Program-made: the position numbers and the translations under genes
Notes under the pieces: model-generated
What the model saw: only the letters and a program-made list of their open reading frames with translations
Databases searched by the model: none
What the model was told of the DNA's origin: nothing
NCBI GenBank assembly: GCA_009784575.1
Contig: WRBK01000008.1
Coordinates: 1 to 64,000, forward strand
DNA length: 64,000 bases
Reading direction: 5' to 3'
Source of the DNA: Defluviitaleaceae bacterium
GTDB lineage: Bacteria; Bacillota; Clostridia; Lachnospirales; WRAX01
Shown: positions 52,765-60,485 of the stretch, one piece after another
Numbering within the stretch: position 1 is the first letter of the stretch
Layout: every line of letters begins with the position of its first letter

Positions 52765-53426
52765 TTATTGTGAAGATTCAATTATGGCAAGCACAGTTTC
52801 TAACGCATACATACCATCAAAATTATGTATATGCAGCTGGGTGACATATTCCTCTATAGCGTGTCCGAGATGGTTTATGTTGTAGGAGAGGTCATAACTA
52901 AAACTAATGCGGGTGTTGGGCAAGCTATGAGGTCTTCTTCTATGGTGCGTATCTCCACATTGTTTTGCACTCCTCCTGTGAAAAATACTTGTGTGTTTTG
53001 TCCATCAAGATGCCAATGCGCAAAGGTATGACCATCAAGTGCAGGGTTAGCGAAAAAGTTGTCTAGCAATATTTGTAGAAAGACATCCTCGTCAAGCTCC
53101 AAACTTTCGCCTTCTAAGATAGGGCGCAAATCTTCTGCTATTTGAATGAGGTTGACACCCAATCGCCTGTAAACCACACCAAGATAGGGAAAGTAGGTTC
53201 GTAGATGGTCAATAAAATAGTCGAAATCTTCGAGAAATCCCTCGCGCGTTGTGTTAGTAAGCATTTCGAAAATGTCTATCGTAGTTGTCCTGCTATTGTC
53301 TTCTTATATATCATTAATTTGTTGCTCTGTATCTTCATAAATCGGAGGTGTATCTTCATTGCCTCCACAAGATTACAAGCATTGCAGTGATTGAGGTAAA
53401 AACAACCAAAGCATATAATTTTTCAT
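52765..53426 (-). pseudogene. S41-peptidase-like lipoprotein, broken and truncated
   Basis: A GGAGG site and ATG at 53426 open a lipoprotein-like frame (a hydrophobic stretch, then SCGG). TAA codons at 53373-53375 and 53304-53306 interrupt it. The same frame then reads as an S41-peptidase-type N-terminus (REGFLEDFDYFIDHLRTYFPYLG). After a frameshift near 52900 it continues as NINHLGHAIEEYVTQLHIHN and ends at 52765. The catalytic peptidase domain is absent. The family assignment is moderate. Confidence 0.6.
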
Positions 53427-53440
53427 AATGCTTGCCTCCT

Positions 53441-53716
53441 TTACCATTCTTCTATCTCTATCAATTCTGCATCGGCATTTTCTTCCATGTACCGCAGAAT
53501 CTCATCCAATTGCTTTTGCGCGCGCGCCATCCCGCCAGAAAGCACTGCTATACCTATGGTTAGTGTGCGGTGCGCATCTAGCGTATCAACTTCTGCTATA
53601 GCGGCATTAAAACGATACCGTGCTTTGTCTATAAGGCTGCGGCACGCCTGCCTCTTGTCCTTTAACGAAGAGGAGTGGGGGATGTGGAATGTAAGCTTTA
53701 CAGAAAGGGTGTGCAT
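53441..53716 (-). CDS. DUF503 family protein (YlxP-like)
   Basis: A 91-residue protein with the DUF503 pattern: LTFHIPHSSSLKDKRQACRSLIDKAR, AIAEVDTLDAHRTLTIGIAVLSG and the ELIEIEEW end. Its function is poorly known; YlxP is encoded with ribosome-maturation genes in Bacillus. Here it follows recX after 1 bp, with GGAGG inside the recX end, so it belongs to the recA transcript. Confidence 0.88.
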   Translation of the reverse strand: MHTLSVKLTFHIPHSSSLKDKRQACRSLIDKARYRFNAAIAEVDTLDAHRTLTIGIAVLSGGMARAQKQLDEILRYMEENADAELIEIEEW

Positions 53717-53717
53717 A

Positions 53718-54218
53718 TTATTCGTTTTCCTCCAAACTCTGCATGGCTGTTTTTACGATATTATACGAAAACCCGCGGCGCATCAAATAGGCCGCGAGTT
53801 TTTGCTTTTCGTTGTGGTCGCTCAAAATACTGTCTATATCTTTGCGAGCTAGACGTTTTGTTAATGCCCTTTTAGCGGCATCTATCTCTGTTTCATTTTG
53901 TGCATCTTCGCCATTGCGCTCTAGGATAGCGGCATAGGCGGCCTGTATGTCATTTTTGCTTATGCCTTTTTGCATCAGCCCTACCACAATACGTCGCTGA
54001 CCGTAGTTGTTTATACGGGTTTTGCTGTTTATGTAACTCTGTGCATAGGCGATGTCGTTGAGATATCCTTTTTCTGTAAATAGACACACCACAGAATCAA
54101 TGGATTCTGGCGAAAACTCTTTTTCCTTCATTTTTTCGCGTAGCCGCTTTGTTGTGCATGACCTATAGCCTAGATAGCGCACGGCATAGTCTCTGGCGCG
54201 GTCATAGTCGTTAGCCAC
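53718..54218 (-). CDS. recX: Regulatory protein RecX
   Basis: Modulator of RecA filaments, 166 residues, with three tandem helical repeats (YAVRYLGYRSCTTKRLREKM, LNDIAYAQSYINSK, LAAYLMRRGFSYNIV). Its GTG start overlaps the recA stop codon by one base, so it is coupled to recA, as in many bacteria. Confidence 0.92.
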   Translation of the reverse strand: MANDYDRARDYAVRYLGYRSCTTKRLREKMKEKEFSPESIDSVVCLFTEKGYLNDIAYAQSYINSKTRINNYGQRRIVVGLMQKGISKNDIQAAYAAILERNGEDAQNETEIDAAKRALTKRLARKDIDSILSDHNEKQKLAAYLMRRGFSYNIVKTAMQSLEENE

Positions 54219-55399
54219 TATTTTTCATCCTCAGCTACAAGCCCTAGCTCTTCTATTATATTATCAATCTCGGCATCATCAAGGTCGATTGTACCCACAA
54301 TCTCCTCTTCCTTTTCTTTAGACTTTTTTGAGGGCTTTTTTGCAGATTTTTCAGGCTTTTTCTTTACGTCATCGAATGTTCTTTCTGAAAGTGATGATTC
54401 ATCCTTGGCTTTTAGTCCAAAATGCTCGCGTACAGCGGTTTCAATTTCTACCAAAAGCTCTGGTCGGGATGCTAATGTATCCTTTGCCTTTTCGCGGCCT
54501 TGCCCTAGACGCTCCTCGCCATATGAAAACCATGAGCCAGATTTCGCTACAATGTCTATACTGGTAGCCAAATCTAGTACATCTCCCACCTTGGATATAC
54601 CCTCACCGAAAACAATGTCAAATTCGCATGTTCTAAATGGTGGCGCAACCTTATTCTTTACAACCTTAACCTTTGTGCGGTTACCGAGATGTTTGTCGCC
54701 TACCTTTATAGCCTCGCCCTTGCGGATGTCAAGGCGCACAGATGCATAAAACTTTAGTGCGCGACCACCCGTAGTTGTTTCTGGACTGCCAAACATCACG
54801 CCGATTTTTTCGCGCAATTGGTTCGTGAAAATTATTAAGCAATTGTTTTTATTTGCTATGGCTGTAAGCTTACGCAGGGCTTGACTCATTAGTCTTGCGT
54901 GCAAACCCATGTGGCTATCGCCCATGTCGCCCTCTATTTCGGCACGCGGCACAAGAGCTGCTACAGAATCTACTACGATAACGTCGATAGCAGCAGAGCG
55001 CACCATTTCTTCGGCGATATCCAGAGCCTGCTCGCCATCATCTGGTTGTGCTACATATAGCTCGTCGATGTTTACGCCCAAATTACGGGCATAAACAGGG
55101 TCTAGCGCGTGTTCGGCATCAATAAAAGCTACAACGCCACCCATCTTTTGCGCCTCCGCTATTAAATGTAATGTGACTGTGGTTTTGCCAGACGATTCTG
55201 GTCCATAAATCTCAATTATACGACCACGTGGAAAGCCGCCAAGCCCGAGCGCAATGTCCAAAGAAAGGCTGCCAGAAGGTATAGTATCTATTCCCATATT
55301 CTTTACGGCTTCGCCCATTTTCATAACACTACCCTTGCCAAAATCCTTTTCTATTTTAGCCAAGGCGGTTTCTAATGCCTTTTGTCTGTCTTCGTTCAT
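54218..55399 (-). CDS. recA: Recombinase RecA
   Basis: DNA strand-exchange protein and SOS coprotease, 393 residues. The Walker A is [10 protein letters not shown]; other motifs are [18 protein letters not shown]-type and [16 protein letters not shown]. The L2 region includes [20 protein letters not shown]. The C-terminal tail is longer than usual (lysine/serine/glutamate rich, about residues 335-393). GGAGG precedes the ATG. No clear LexA box was found in the short upstream gap. Confidence 0.97.
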   Translation of the reverse strand: MNEDRQKALETALAKIEKDFGKGSVMKMGEAVKNMGIDTIPSGSLSLDIALGLGGFPRGRIIEIYGPESSGKTTVTLHLIAEAQKMGGVVAFIDAEHALDPVYARNLGVNIDELYVAQPDDGEQALDIAEEMVRSAAIDVIVVDSVAALVPRAEIEGDMGDSHMGLHARLMSQALRKLTAIANKNNCLIIFTNQLREKIGVMFGSPETTTGGRALKFYASVRLDIRKGEAIKVGDKHLGNRTKVKVVKNKVAPPFRTCEFDIVFGEGISKVGDVLDLATSIDIVAKSGSWFSYGEERLGQGREKAKDTLASRPELLVEIETAVREHFGLKAKDESSLSERTFDDVKKKPEKSAKKPSKKSKEKEEEIVGTIDLDDAEIDNIIEELGLVAEDEK

Positions 55400-55438
55400 G
55401 TTTTATCCTCCGTTATGTATGTGAATTTTTTATATACA

Positions 55439-56104
55439 TCATTCATCCAATCCAAAATGCCCTGCGAGAGCAGCAAGAGTTTCCTCCTTTGTGTCCACAT
55501 CGACATCTTCTCGAACAAGCGTAAAGAAACCGCTATTTGCAAATTCAGAATAAACTTCTTCGCCATTTACCTTTGCCATGCAGTCAAGAAAATTTTGCAT
55601 AGTTTTCTCTGGGTTTTCTGACTTTGCAATCTGCTCTTTTAAAAATACTTTATCATAGTCATCACGGTCAAAAAAGTGGTCAACTGACAAGGACTGTGGA
55701 GAAAGCATTATTGCAACTTGGTTGTAATCGGTAATCTCACGAAGCACATCAATAGGGATGTTTGTATCGACTATTGTCTTTTGTGCTTGAGAAACAGCAA
55801 TTAAATGCATTATCTCAAACTCCGTGACCTCGTTCTTTCCGCCGACAATCCAGTCATTGTATTCTTGCGGTGTCCTATTAATGAATTCTTGCCAACCCTT
55901 CATGGTTTGAAAGTAGCAAAGATTAGGGTGAGTTTTTGGATTTATAAGGTCTTTCGGCACACAGTCATAATTTTCGCCGCAATGAATCAAGCCGTATTTA
56001 TCAGCAAGCATTTTTACCATTGTAGATTTGCCAGCGTATGAAGTGCCATTAATAAACATTACATTTTTTAAATAATGTTTCAAAATATTGTTATTTATCT
56101 GCAT
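55439..56104 (-). CDS. P-loop kinase-like protein (AAA/zeta-toxin or chloramphenicol phosphotransferase-like)
   Basis: A 221-residue P-loop protein. The Walker A is NGTSYAGKSTMVK near residue 20, and the helix-rich remainder has the acidic motif IVDTNIPIDV. It resembles small-molecule kinases; no substrate can be named. The start at 56104 follows AAGGAG. It sits between a second P-loop gene and recA, a place that is usually empty in Clostridia. Confidence 0.7.
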   Translation of the reverse strand: MQINNNILKHYLKNVMFINGTSYAGKSTMVKMLADKYGLIHCGENYDCVPKDLINPKTHPNLCYFQTMKGWQEFINRTPQEYNDWIVGGKNEVTEFEIMHLIAVSQAQKTIVDTNIPIDVLREITDYNQVAIMLSPQSLSVDHFFDRDDYDKVFLKEQIAKSENPEKTMQNFLDCMAKVNGEEVYSEFANSGFFTLVREDVDVDTKEETLAALAGHFGLDE

Positions 56105-56219
56105 TTTATTTATCTCCTTTAGGTGTTTTTTGCACAACAACAAAGCCTATACAGGCTATAGATTTTGTTGTTAGCGGATTCTGTTTCCACCTACGAAGAT
56201 AAAACCAAACATCTCTAGG

Positions 56220-56804
56220 TCACCTCTTTAAGAATTTATTTGCAATTTCTATATACTTACAGAAATCCACACCACCAAGGTTTGTTGCATCAATCTTCAC
56301 AATCTCGCCGCCAATGTCAAATTCGCCGAAGTGCTGGCAGAATTTTTTGTAATCTTCAAACGTAAATTCACCCCACATTTTGTTAGCTATGCCGCGCTCT
56401 GGCAACACATCCCGTGTCATAAATCTTTCATACAACACAGCCAAGTCACCTAAAAATAAATATGTAAGGGGCTGATAATTATATCGAGCAATTAGTTCTC
56501 GTAAGGCATCTCCTTCTTTGATACCATTGTGATTTTTTTTCATCACGAAGTTTGCCTCAAGAACTAATGGTTGCCTAGTCTCCATAAATCGCTCGGCATT
56601 AAAAGCCATGGTATCAAAAGCAATCGCGCTTAATTGTTTGCTATCTGCACGGTTATTTACGGGAAAACTACGATTTAGCGCAATTTTTACCATGTCCTTG
56701 CTGAAATACGGTATGCTTAAATCTTGTGACAACCTTTCGGCAAAGGTTGTCTTTCCTGCCGCAGAATAGCCCGCTATCAAGATGATTTTTCTAGTTGACT
56801 TCAT
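56220..56804 (-). CDS. P-loop kinase-like protein
   Basis: A 194-residue protein with Walker A IAGYSAAGKTTFAERL at the N-terminus, a SKDMVKIAL segment and LVLEANFVM as a possible Walker B-like strand. The pattern fits AAA-type small-molecule kinases such as chloramphenicol phosphotransferase or zeta-toxin relatives, but the substrate is unknown. It overlaps the end of cinA by 14 bp and has GGAGG in front of its ATG, so it is cotranscribed with cinA. Confidence 0.75.
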   Translation of the reverse strand: MKSTRKIILIAGYSAAGKTTFAERLSQDLSIPYFSKDMVKIALNRSFPVNNRADSKQLSAIAFDTMAFNAERFMETRQPLVLEANFVMKKNHNGIKEGDALRELIARYNYQPLTYLFLGDLAVLYERFMTRDVLPERGIANKMWGEFTFEDYKKFCQHFGEFDIGGEIVKIDATNLGGVDFCKYIEIANKFLKR

Positions 56805-58035
56805 TTAACCTCCTGCGCAACATATCCATACCATGCGCCACAGCGCGGTCGCGAATGCGCTTTCTATCGCCAAAGAGCCTATGCTCTACAACCTTGCAAT
56901 GCCCATTGTGGTAAAGCCCAATATAGCATAATCCAACAGGCTTTGTGTCTGTGCCGCCATCTGGCCCTGCTATACCAGTGAAGCTTATGGCGATATCGGT
57001 ATTTGCGGACTTTGCCGCACCTTCTGCCATCTCCCTAGCGACTTGCTCGCTGACAGCACCATATTTTGCCAAAGATTGCGAGCTAACGCCTAGTCGCGCA
57101 ATTTTAGAATCATTGGAATAACACACCACGGATTCGCAAATAATGCGGCTAGCACCAGCAACATCAATAATGGCGGCAGCAAATGCACCACCTGTAATGG
57201 ATTCTGCTGCTGCCAATGTCAAACCAAGCTCGGTCATGCGGCTAACTATGATTTGGGCAAGGGTGTCATCATCTTCACCATAAATATATTCACCAAGCCG
57301 CTCATACAGCGTATCAGCGACAGGTATCATCATATCTCTTGCTATCATTTCATCAGCTGACTTGGCAGATATGCGAAGAATGCATTCGCCTGCGCGGCTA
57401 GTAGCATATGGTGCAATAGTGGGGTTTGTTTGGTTTTGTAAGATATCTGCTATTTTGTCCTCCATAGCAGATTCGCCTATGCCCACAAGGTGCAATGTAC
57501 GTGAAACCAAGATACCATCAGAAAAAGTAGTCAAATATGGTCTCACATGAGTGTCAAACATAGCCTTCATCTCACGCGGAGGACCAGGTAATAATATACA
57601 TATTTTGCCATCTTGCTCTATGATGCAACCAGGTGCCGTTCCATTAGGATTGCTTAATATATGCGACCCACGCGGAAAAACGGCCTGCTTGCGGTTGTTT
57701 TGGGTCATATTATGACCAATTCGGCTAAAAAATTCAGAAATTTTAGCAAGAGATTTTTCATCTAAATCCATTTCTAGCCCAAAATAAGCCGCCGCTGCTT
57801 CTTTTGTAATATCATCCGCGGTAGGTCCAAGCCCACCCGTCACAATAACGGCATCACTACGAGAAAAAGCCTCACCATATGCGGCTTGAAGGCGGTTCAT
57901 ATTATCGCCGACCACCTCATGACGATATACATTAATGCCGATATTTGCCAGTTCTTTTGCCAGCCATGCGGCATTTGTATTGACAATATCACCAAGTAAA
58001 AGTTCTGTGCCAACGGCAATTATCTCTAAATTCAT
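56791..58035 (-). CDS. cinA: CinA-family protein (competence/damage-inducible; NMN deamidase)
   Basis: A 414-residue two-domain protein. The N-terminal MoaB/Mog-like domain has VGTELLLGDIVNTNAAWL and TGGLGPTADDITKEAAA. The C-terminal CinA domain has AESITGGAFAAAIIDVAGAS and SFTGIAGPDGGTDTKPVG and is known to deamidate nicotinamide mononucleotide. Its ATG overlaps the pgsA stop. The order pgsA-cinA-recA is widely conserved. Confidence 0.95.
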   Translation of the reverse strand: MNLEIIAVGTELLLGDIVNTNAAWLAKELANIGINVYRHEVVGDNMNRLQAAYGEAFSRSDAVIVTGGLGPTADDITKEAAAAYFGLEMDLDEKSLAKISEFFSRIGHNMTQNNRKQAVFPRGSHILSNPNGTAPGCIIEQDGKICILLPGPPREMKAMFDTHVRPYLTTFSDGILVSRTLHLVGIGESAMEDKIADILQNQTNPTIAPYATSRAGECILRISAKSADEMIARDMMIPVADTLYERLGEYIYGEDDDTLAQIIVSRMTELGLTLAAAESITGGAFAAAIIDVAGASRIICESVVCYSNDSKIARLGVSSQSLAKYGAVSEQVAREMAEGAAKSANTDIAISFTGIAGPDGGTDTKPVGLCYIGLYHNGHCKVVEHRLFGDRKRIRDRAVAHGMDMLRRRLNEVN

Positions 58036-58586
58036 GTTCTTAACACCCCGATATTTTTACGAATATAGTCTATAGCGGAGATTACAGCGAGCGCCACGGC
58101 GGCGTAGATAAGGATAGTACCCGCGATATCCAAAAATTGGTTGGGTAGGTCTGCTAAAACTACAGGTATCATTATCATCTGTACTACGGTTTTTGCTTTA
58201 CCCCATATACTTGCGGCTATCACGGTATTCTTAGTTGCTGCCACCATGCGTACGCCAGAAATCAAAAATTCGCGAGATTCTATTAGTATTAGCACCCATG
58301 CGCCAATATCACCAAGCATAACCATATAAACCATAGCGGACATCACAAGGATTTTATCTGCCAAAGGATCCATAAATCTGCCAAAATCGGTAGAGAGATT
58401 GTATTTTCGGGCGATAAAGCCATCCAACCAATCTGTTATGGAAGCTAGTATGAAAATACCCATAGCAATGAGCCGTGCTGTTTCAGGGGGCAGGGGAATG
58501 TTTTCTAGCATTCCCGCTTGTAGCACAAGGATGAAAAAAGGTATCATGCATACGCGGGCTATCGTTAGTTTATTTGGCAAATTCAT
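58032..58586 (-). CDS. pgsA: CDP-diacylglycerol-glycerol-3-phosphate 3-phosphatidyltransferase
   Basis: Integral membrane enzyme making phosphatidylglycerol phosphate, 184 residues with about five helices. The CDP-alcohol phosphotransferase motif is complete: DWLDGFIARKYNLSTDFGRFMDPLADK. GGAGGGG precedes the ATG, which overlaps the rimO stop (ATGA). Confidence 0.95.
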   Translation of the reverse strand: MNLPNKLTIARVCMIPFFILVLQAGMLENIPLPPETARLIAMGIFILASITDWLDGFIARKYNLSTDFGRFMDPLADKILVMSAMVYMVMLGDIGAWVLILIESREFLISGVRMVAATKNTVIAASIWGKAKTVVQMIMIPVVLADLPNQFLDIAGTILIYAAVALAVISAIDYIRKNIGVLRT

Positions 58587-59935
58587 GTGGCTACCCCTCC
58601 GATTAAGTCATATTCTGTGGCGTTTTCTATGTAAACACTAACGAAACTACCTGTTTCTAGTGATTTTTCACTTTGGACATACACCAAACCGTCAATATCA
58701 GGCGCATCGCTGTAGCTGCGTCCAAAAAACATCCCATCTTGCCTGCCTTCTACCAGCACCTCTATAGTATTGCCGATTTTTGACTCAAGAATATCTGCTG
58801 AAATATCTTGCTGTATTATCATTAGGCGGTCCGCTCTGGCTTGTTTGGTTTTTTCTTCTAAATGACCATCTAGTTTGTCTGCGGGTGTACCCTCTTCGCG
58901 AGAATATGCAAATACGCCAAGCCTATCAAAACGCATCTCTTTCACGAAATTGTATAGGTCAATAAAATCCGCCTTAGTTTCACCTGGGAAACCCACGATT
59001 AGTGTTGTGCGCAGGGTTATATTTGGTATGGCATCGCGCAACTTTGTAATTATTGAACGCAAATCCTCCTGCTTGCTATGTCGTCCCATCAGCTTCAATA
59101 TCTTGTCTGATGCATGTTGCATGGGCATGTCTATATATGGTAAAACCTTTGGGTTGCTTACCATCTCCGCTATCAAATCATCATAAATATGTTCTGGATA
59201 GCAATATAGTAGGCGTAACCAACGTATACCATCAATTTTGGATATATCATTCAGAAGTTCATGCAAGACCTGCCGACCATAAATATCCGTGCCATAAAGC
59301 GTAGTATCCTGCGCTATTAACACAAGTTCCTTTACACCCTGTGCCGCCAGCGTTGCTGCTTCATCTATCAGAGACTGCATAGTGCGGCTACGATATGGTC
59401 CGCGAATGGCAGGAATGGTGCAATATGTACAATGCTTGTCGCAACCCTCGGCTATCCTCAGATACGCATAATGGCTAGGAGTGGACAAAATCCGCTTATG
59501 ATGCAGATTTTCGTCTGGTCTATGTGCATCTGTTGCATCGTAATCTACAAAACGCGTAAAATTATCGCCAAAGGCGGCTAACATCACATCGGCTATTTGA
59601 TGATATTCTTGCACGCCTAAAATAGCATCCACATCAGTGTTTTCGTCAAAAAGCTTCTGCTTGTATCTATGTGCGGCACAGCCAGTAACAATAACGGCGC
59701 GGCAACGCCCGATGTGTTTTTGCTCCAAGGCACGCGCTATTTCTTCTTTAGCCTCCGTCACAGCATCTTGCAAAAAGCCGCAAGTGTTTACGATAATTGC
59801 GGCGGCATCTTCTAAATTTGATGTGAACACACAACTTTCGCCTGCTAATAGCCCAAGCATAACTTCGGCATCCACACGGTTTTTATCACATCCTAGAGAT
59901 ATCAAGGCGACTTTTACGCCGCTTAGTTTTGACAT
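58583..59935 (-). CDS. rimO: Ribosomal protein S12 methylthiotransferase
   Basis: Radical-SAM enzyme that methylthiolates an aspartate of ribosomal protein S12, 450 residues. The N-terminal UPF0004 domain starts VKVALISLGCDKNRVDAEVMLG (the RimO rather than MiaB pattern). The radical-SAM cluster is CDKHCTYC. A C-terminal TRAM domain ends the protein. The ATG at 59935 follows AGGAGTAGG. The genes downstream (pgsA, cinA) overlap it in series. Confidence 0.95.
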   Translation of the reverse strand: MSKLSGVKVALISLGCDKNRVDAEVMLGLLAGESCVFTSNLEDAAAIIVNTCGFLQDAVTEAKEEIARALEQKHIGRCRAVIVTGCAAHRYKQKLFDENTDVDAILGVQEYHQIADVMLAAFGDNFTRFVDYDATDAHRPDENLHHKRILSTPSHYAYLRIAEGCDKHCTYCTIPAIRGPYRSRTMQSLIDEAATLAAQGVKELVLIAQDTTLYGTDIYGRQVLHELLNDISKIDGIRWLRLLYCYPEHIYDDLIAEMVSNPKVLPYIDMPMQHASDKILKLMGRHSKQEDLRSIITKLRDAIPNITLRTTLIVGFPGETKADFIDLYNFVKEMRFDRLGVFAYSREEGTPADKLDGHLEEKTKQARADRLMIIQQDISADILESKIGNTIEVLVEGRQDGMFFGRSYSDAPDIDGLVYVQSEKSLETGSFVSVYIENATEYDLIGGVAT

Positions 59936-60058
59936 AATTCCTACTCCTAACATACTTTTTATCTTGGCTTGTATCTGCCGCGATATTCTAGCTTAGCAAT
60001 ATTTGAATATTTCAAGATAAAATCGGATTTTGCTCTTGTGTAGCCACCTCTTTCATGC

Positions 60059-60445
60059 TTAAATTTTTTCAATAGACTCAACTTTAGCCGCATCTGGGTA
60101 TGCAATCAGGTAGTTCCGAAAATACAATTCATCCCAATCCCCAGCATACCCAACATGGAGATGATACACTTTTTCAGCAAATCCATCTCGTGTATATCCT
60201 TTGCAAAACTTCATCTTCAGTGGGCCATTTTCTTGTTGCATAAGCCCCCGTCCGATTTTCGTTAAGTTGTTGGTCAGTTTGGTCATATCGCAATATCCGT
60301 CAATCTCCAACAGTATATCTATTGTGGGTTTGGAAATTAGCCCTGCAATTGCACTGCTGCCTGTATGGTTTATGCGTACGATATTTTCGGACTCTACAGC
60401 ATCTAGGCTGTGTTGATTTTCGTCTTCATACCAGTCTGCACACTG
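60059..60445 (-). pseudogene. GrpB/UPF0157-family protein, N-terminally truncated
   Basis: An open frame of about 129 codons on the minus strand encodes most of a GrpB-like nucleotidyltransferase-fold protein: CADWYEDENQHSLDAV, NIVRINHTGSSAIAGLISKP, YHLHVGYAGDWDELYFRNYL. A TAA lies just upstream, and the usual first 25 residues and a start codon with a ribosome site are missing. A TTG at 60308 could start an 83-residue product. It is probably decayed. Confidence 0.65.
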
Positions 60446-60485
60446 TTAGTTTTTTCATAGCCTGAAACATCCTTGCAATCAATAA

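Noticed and set aside
33912-53426. Genome-wide reassignment of TAA/TAG to glutamine
   Set aside because: Many intact genes in the window (for example dnaG, rpoD, pepF, egsA) end at the expected length in TAA or TAG. The interrupted genes mostly carry additional damage.
56135-56200. Inverted repeat AACAACAAA...TTTGTTGTT between the two P-loop genes as a terminator or operator
   Set aside because: The loop is long, the T run is broken, and no second copy was seen. The evidence is too weak.
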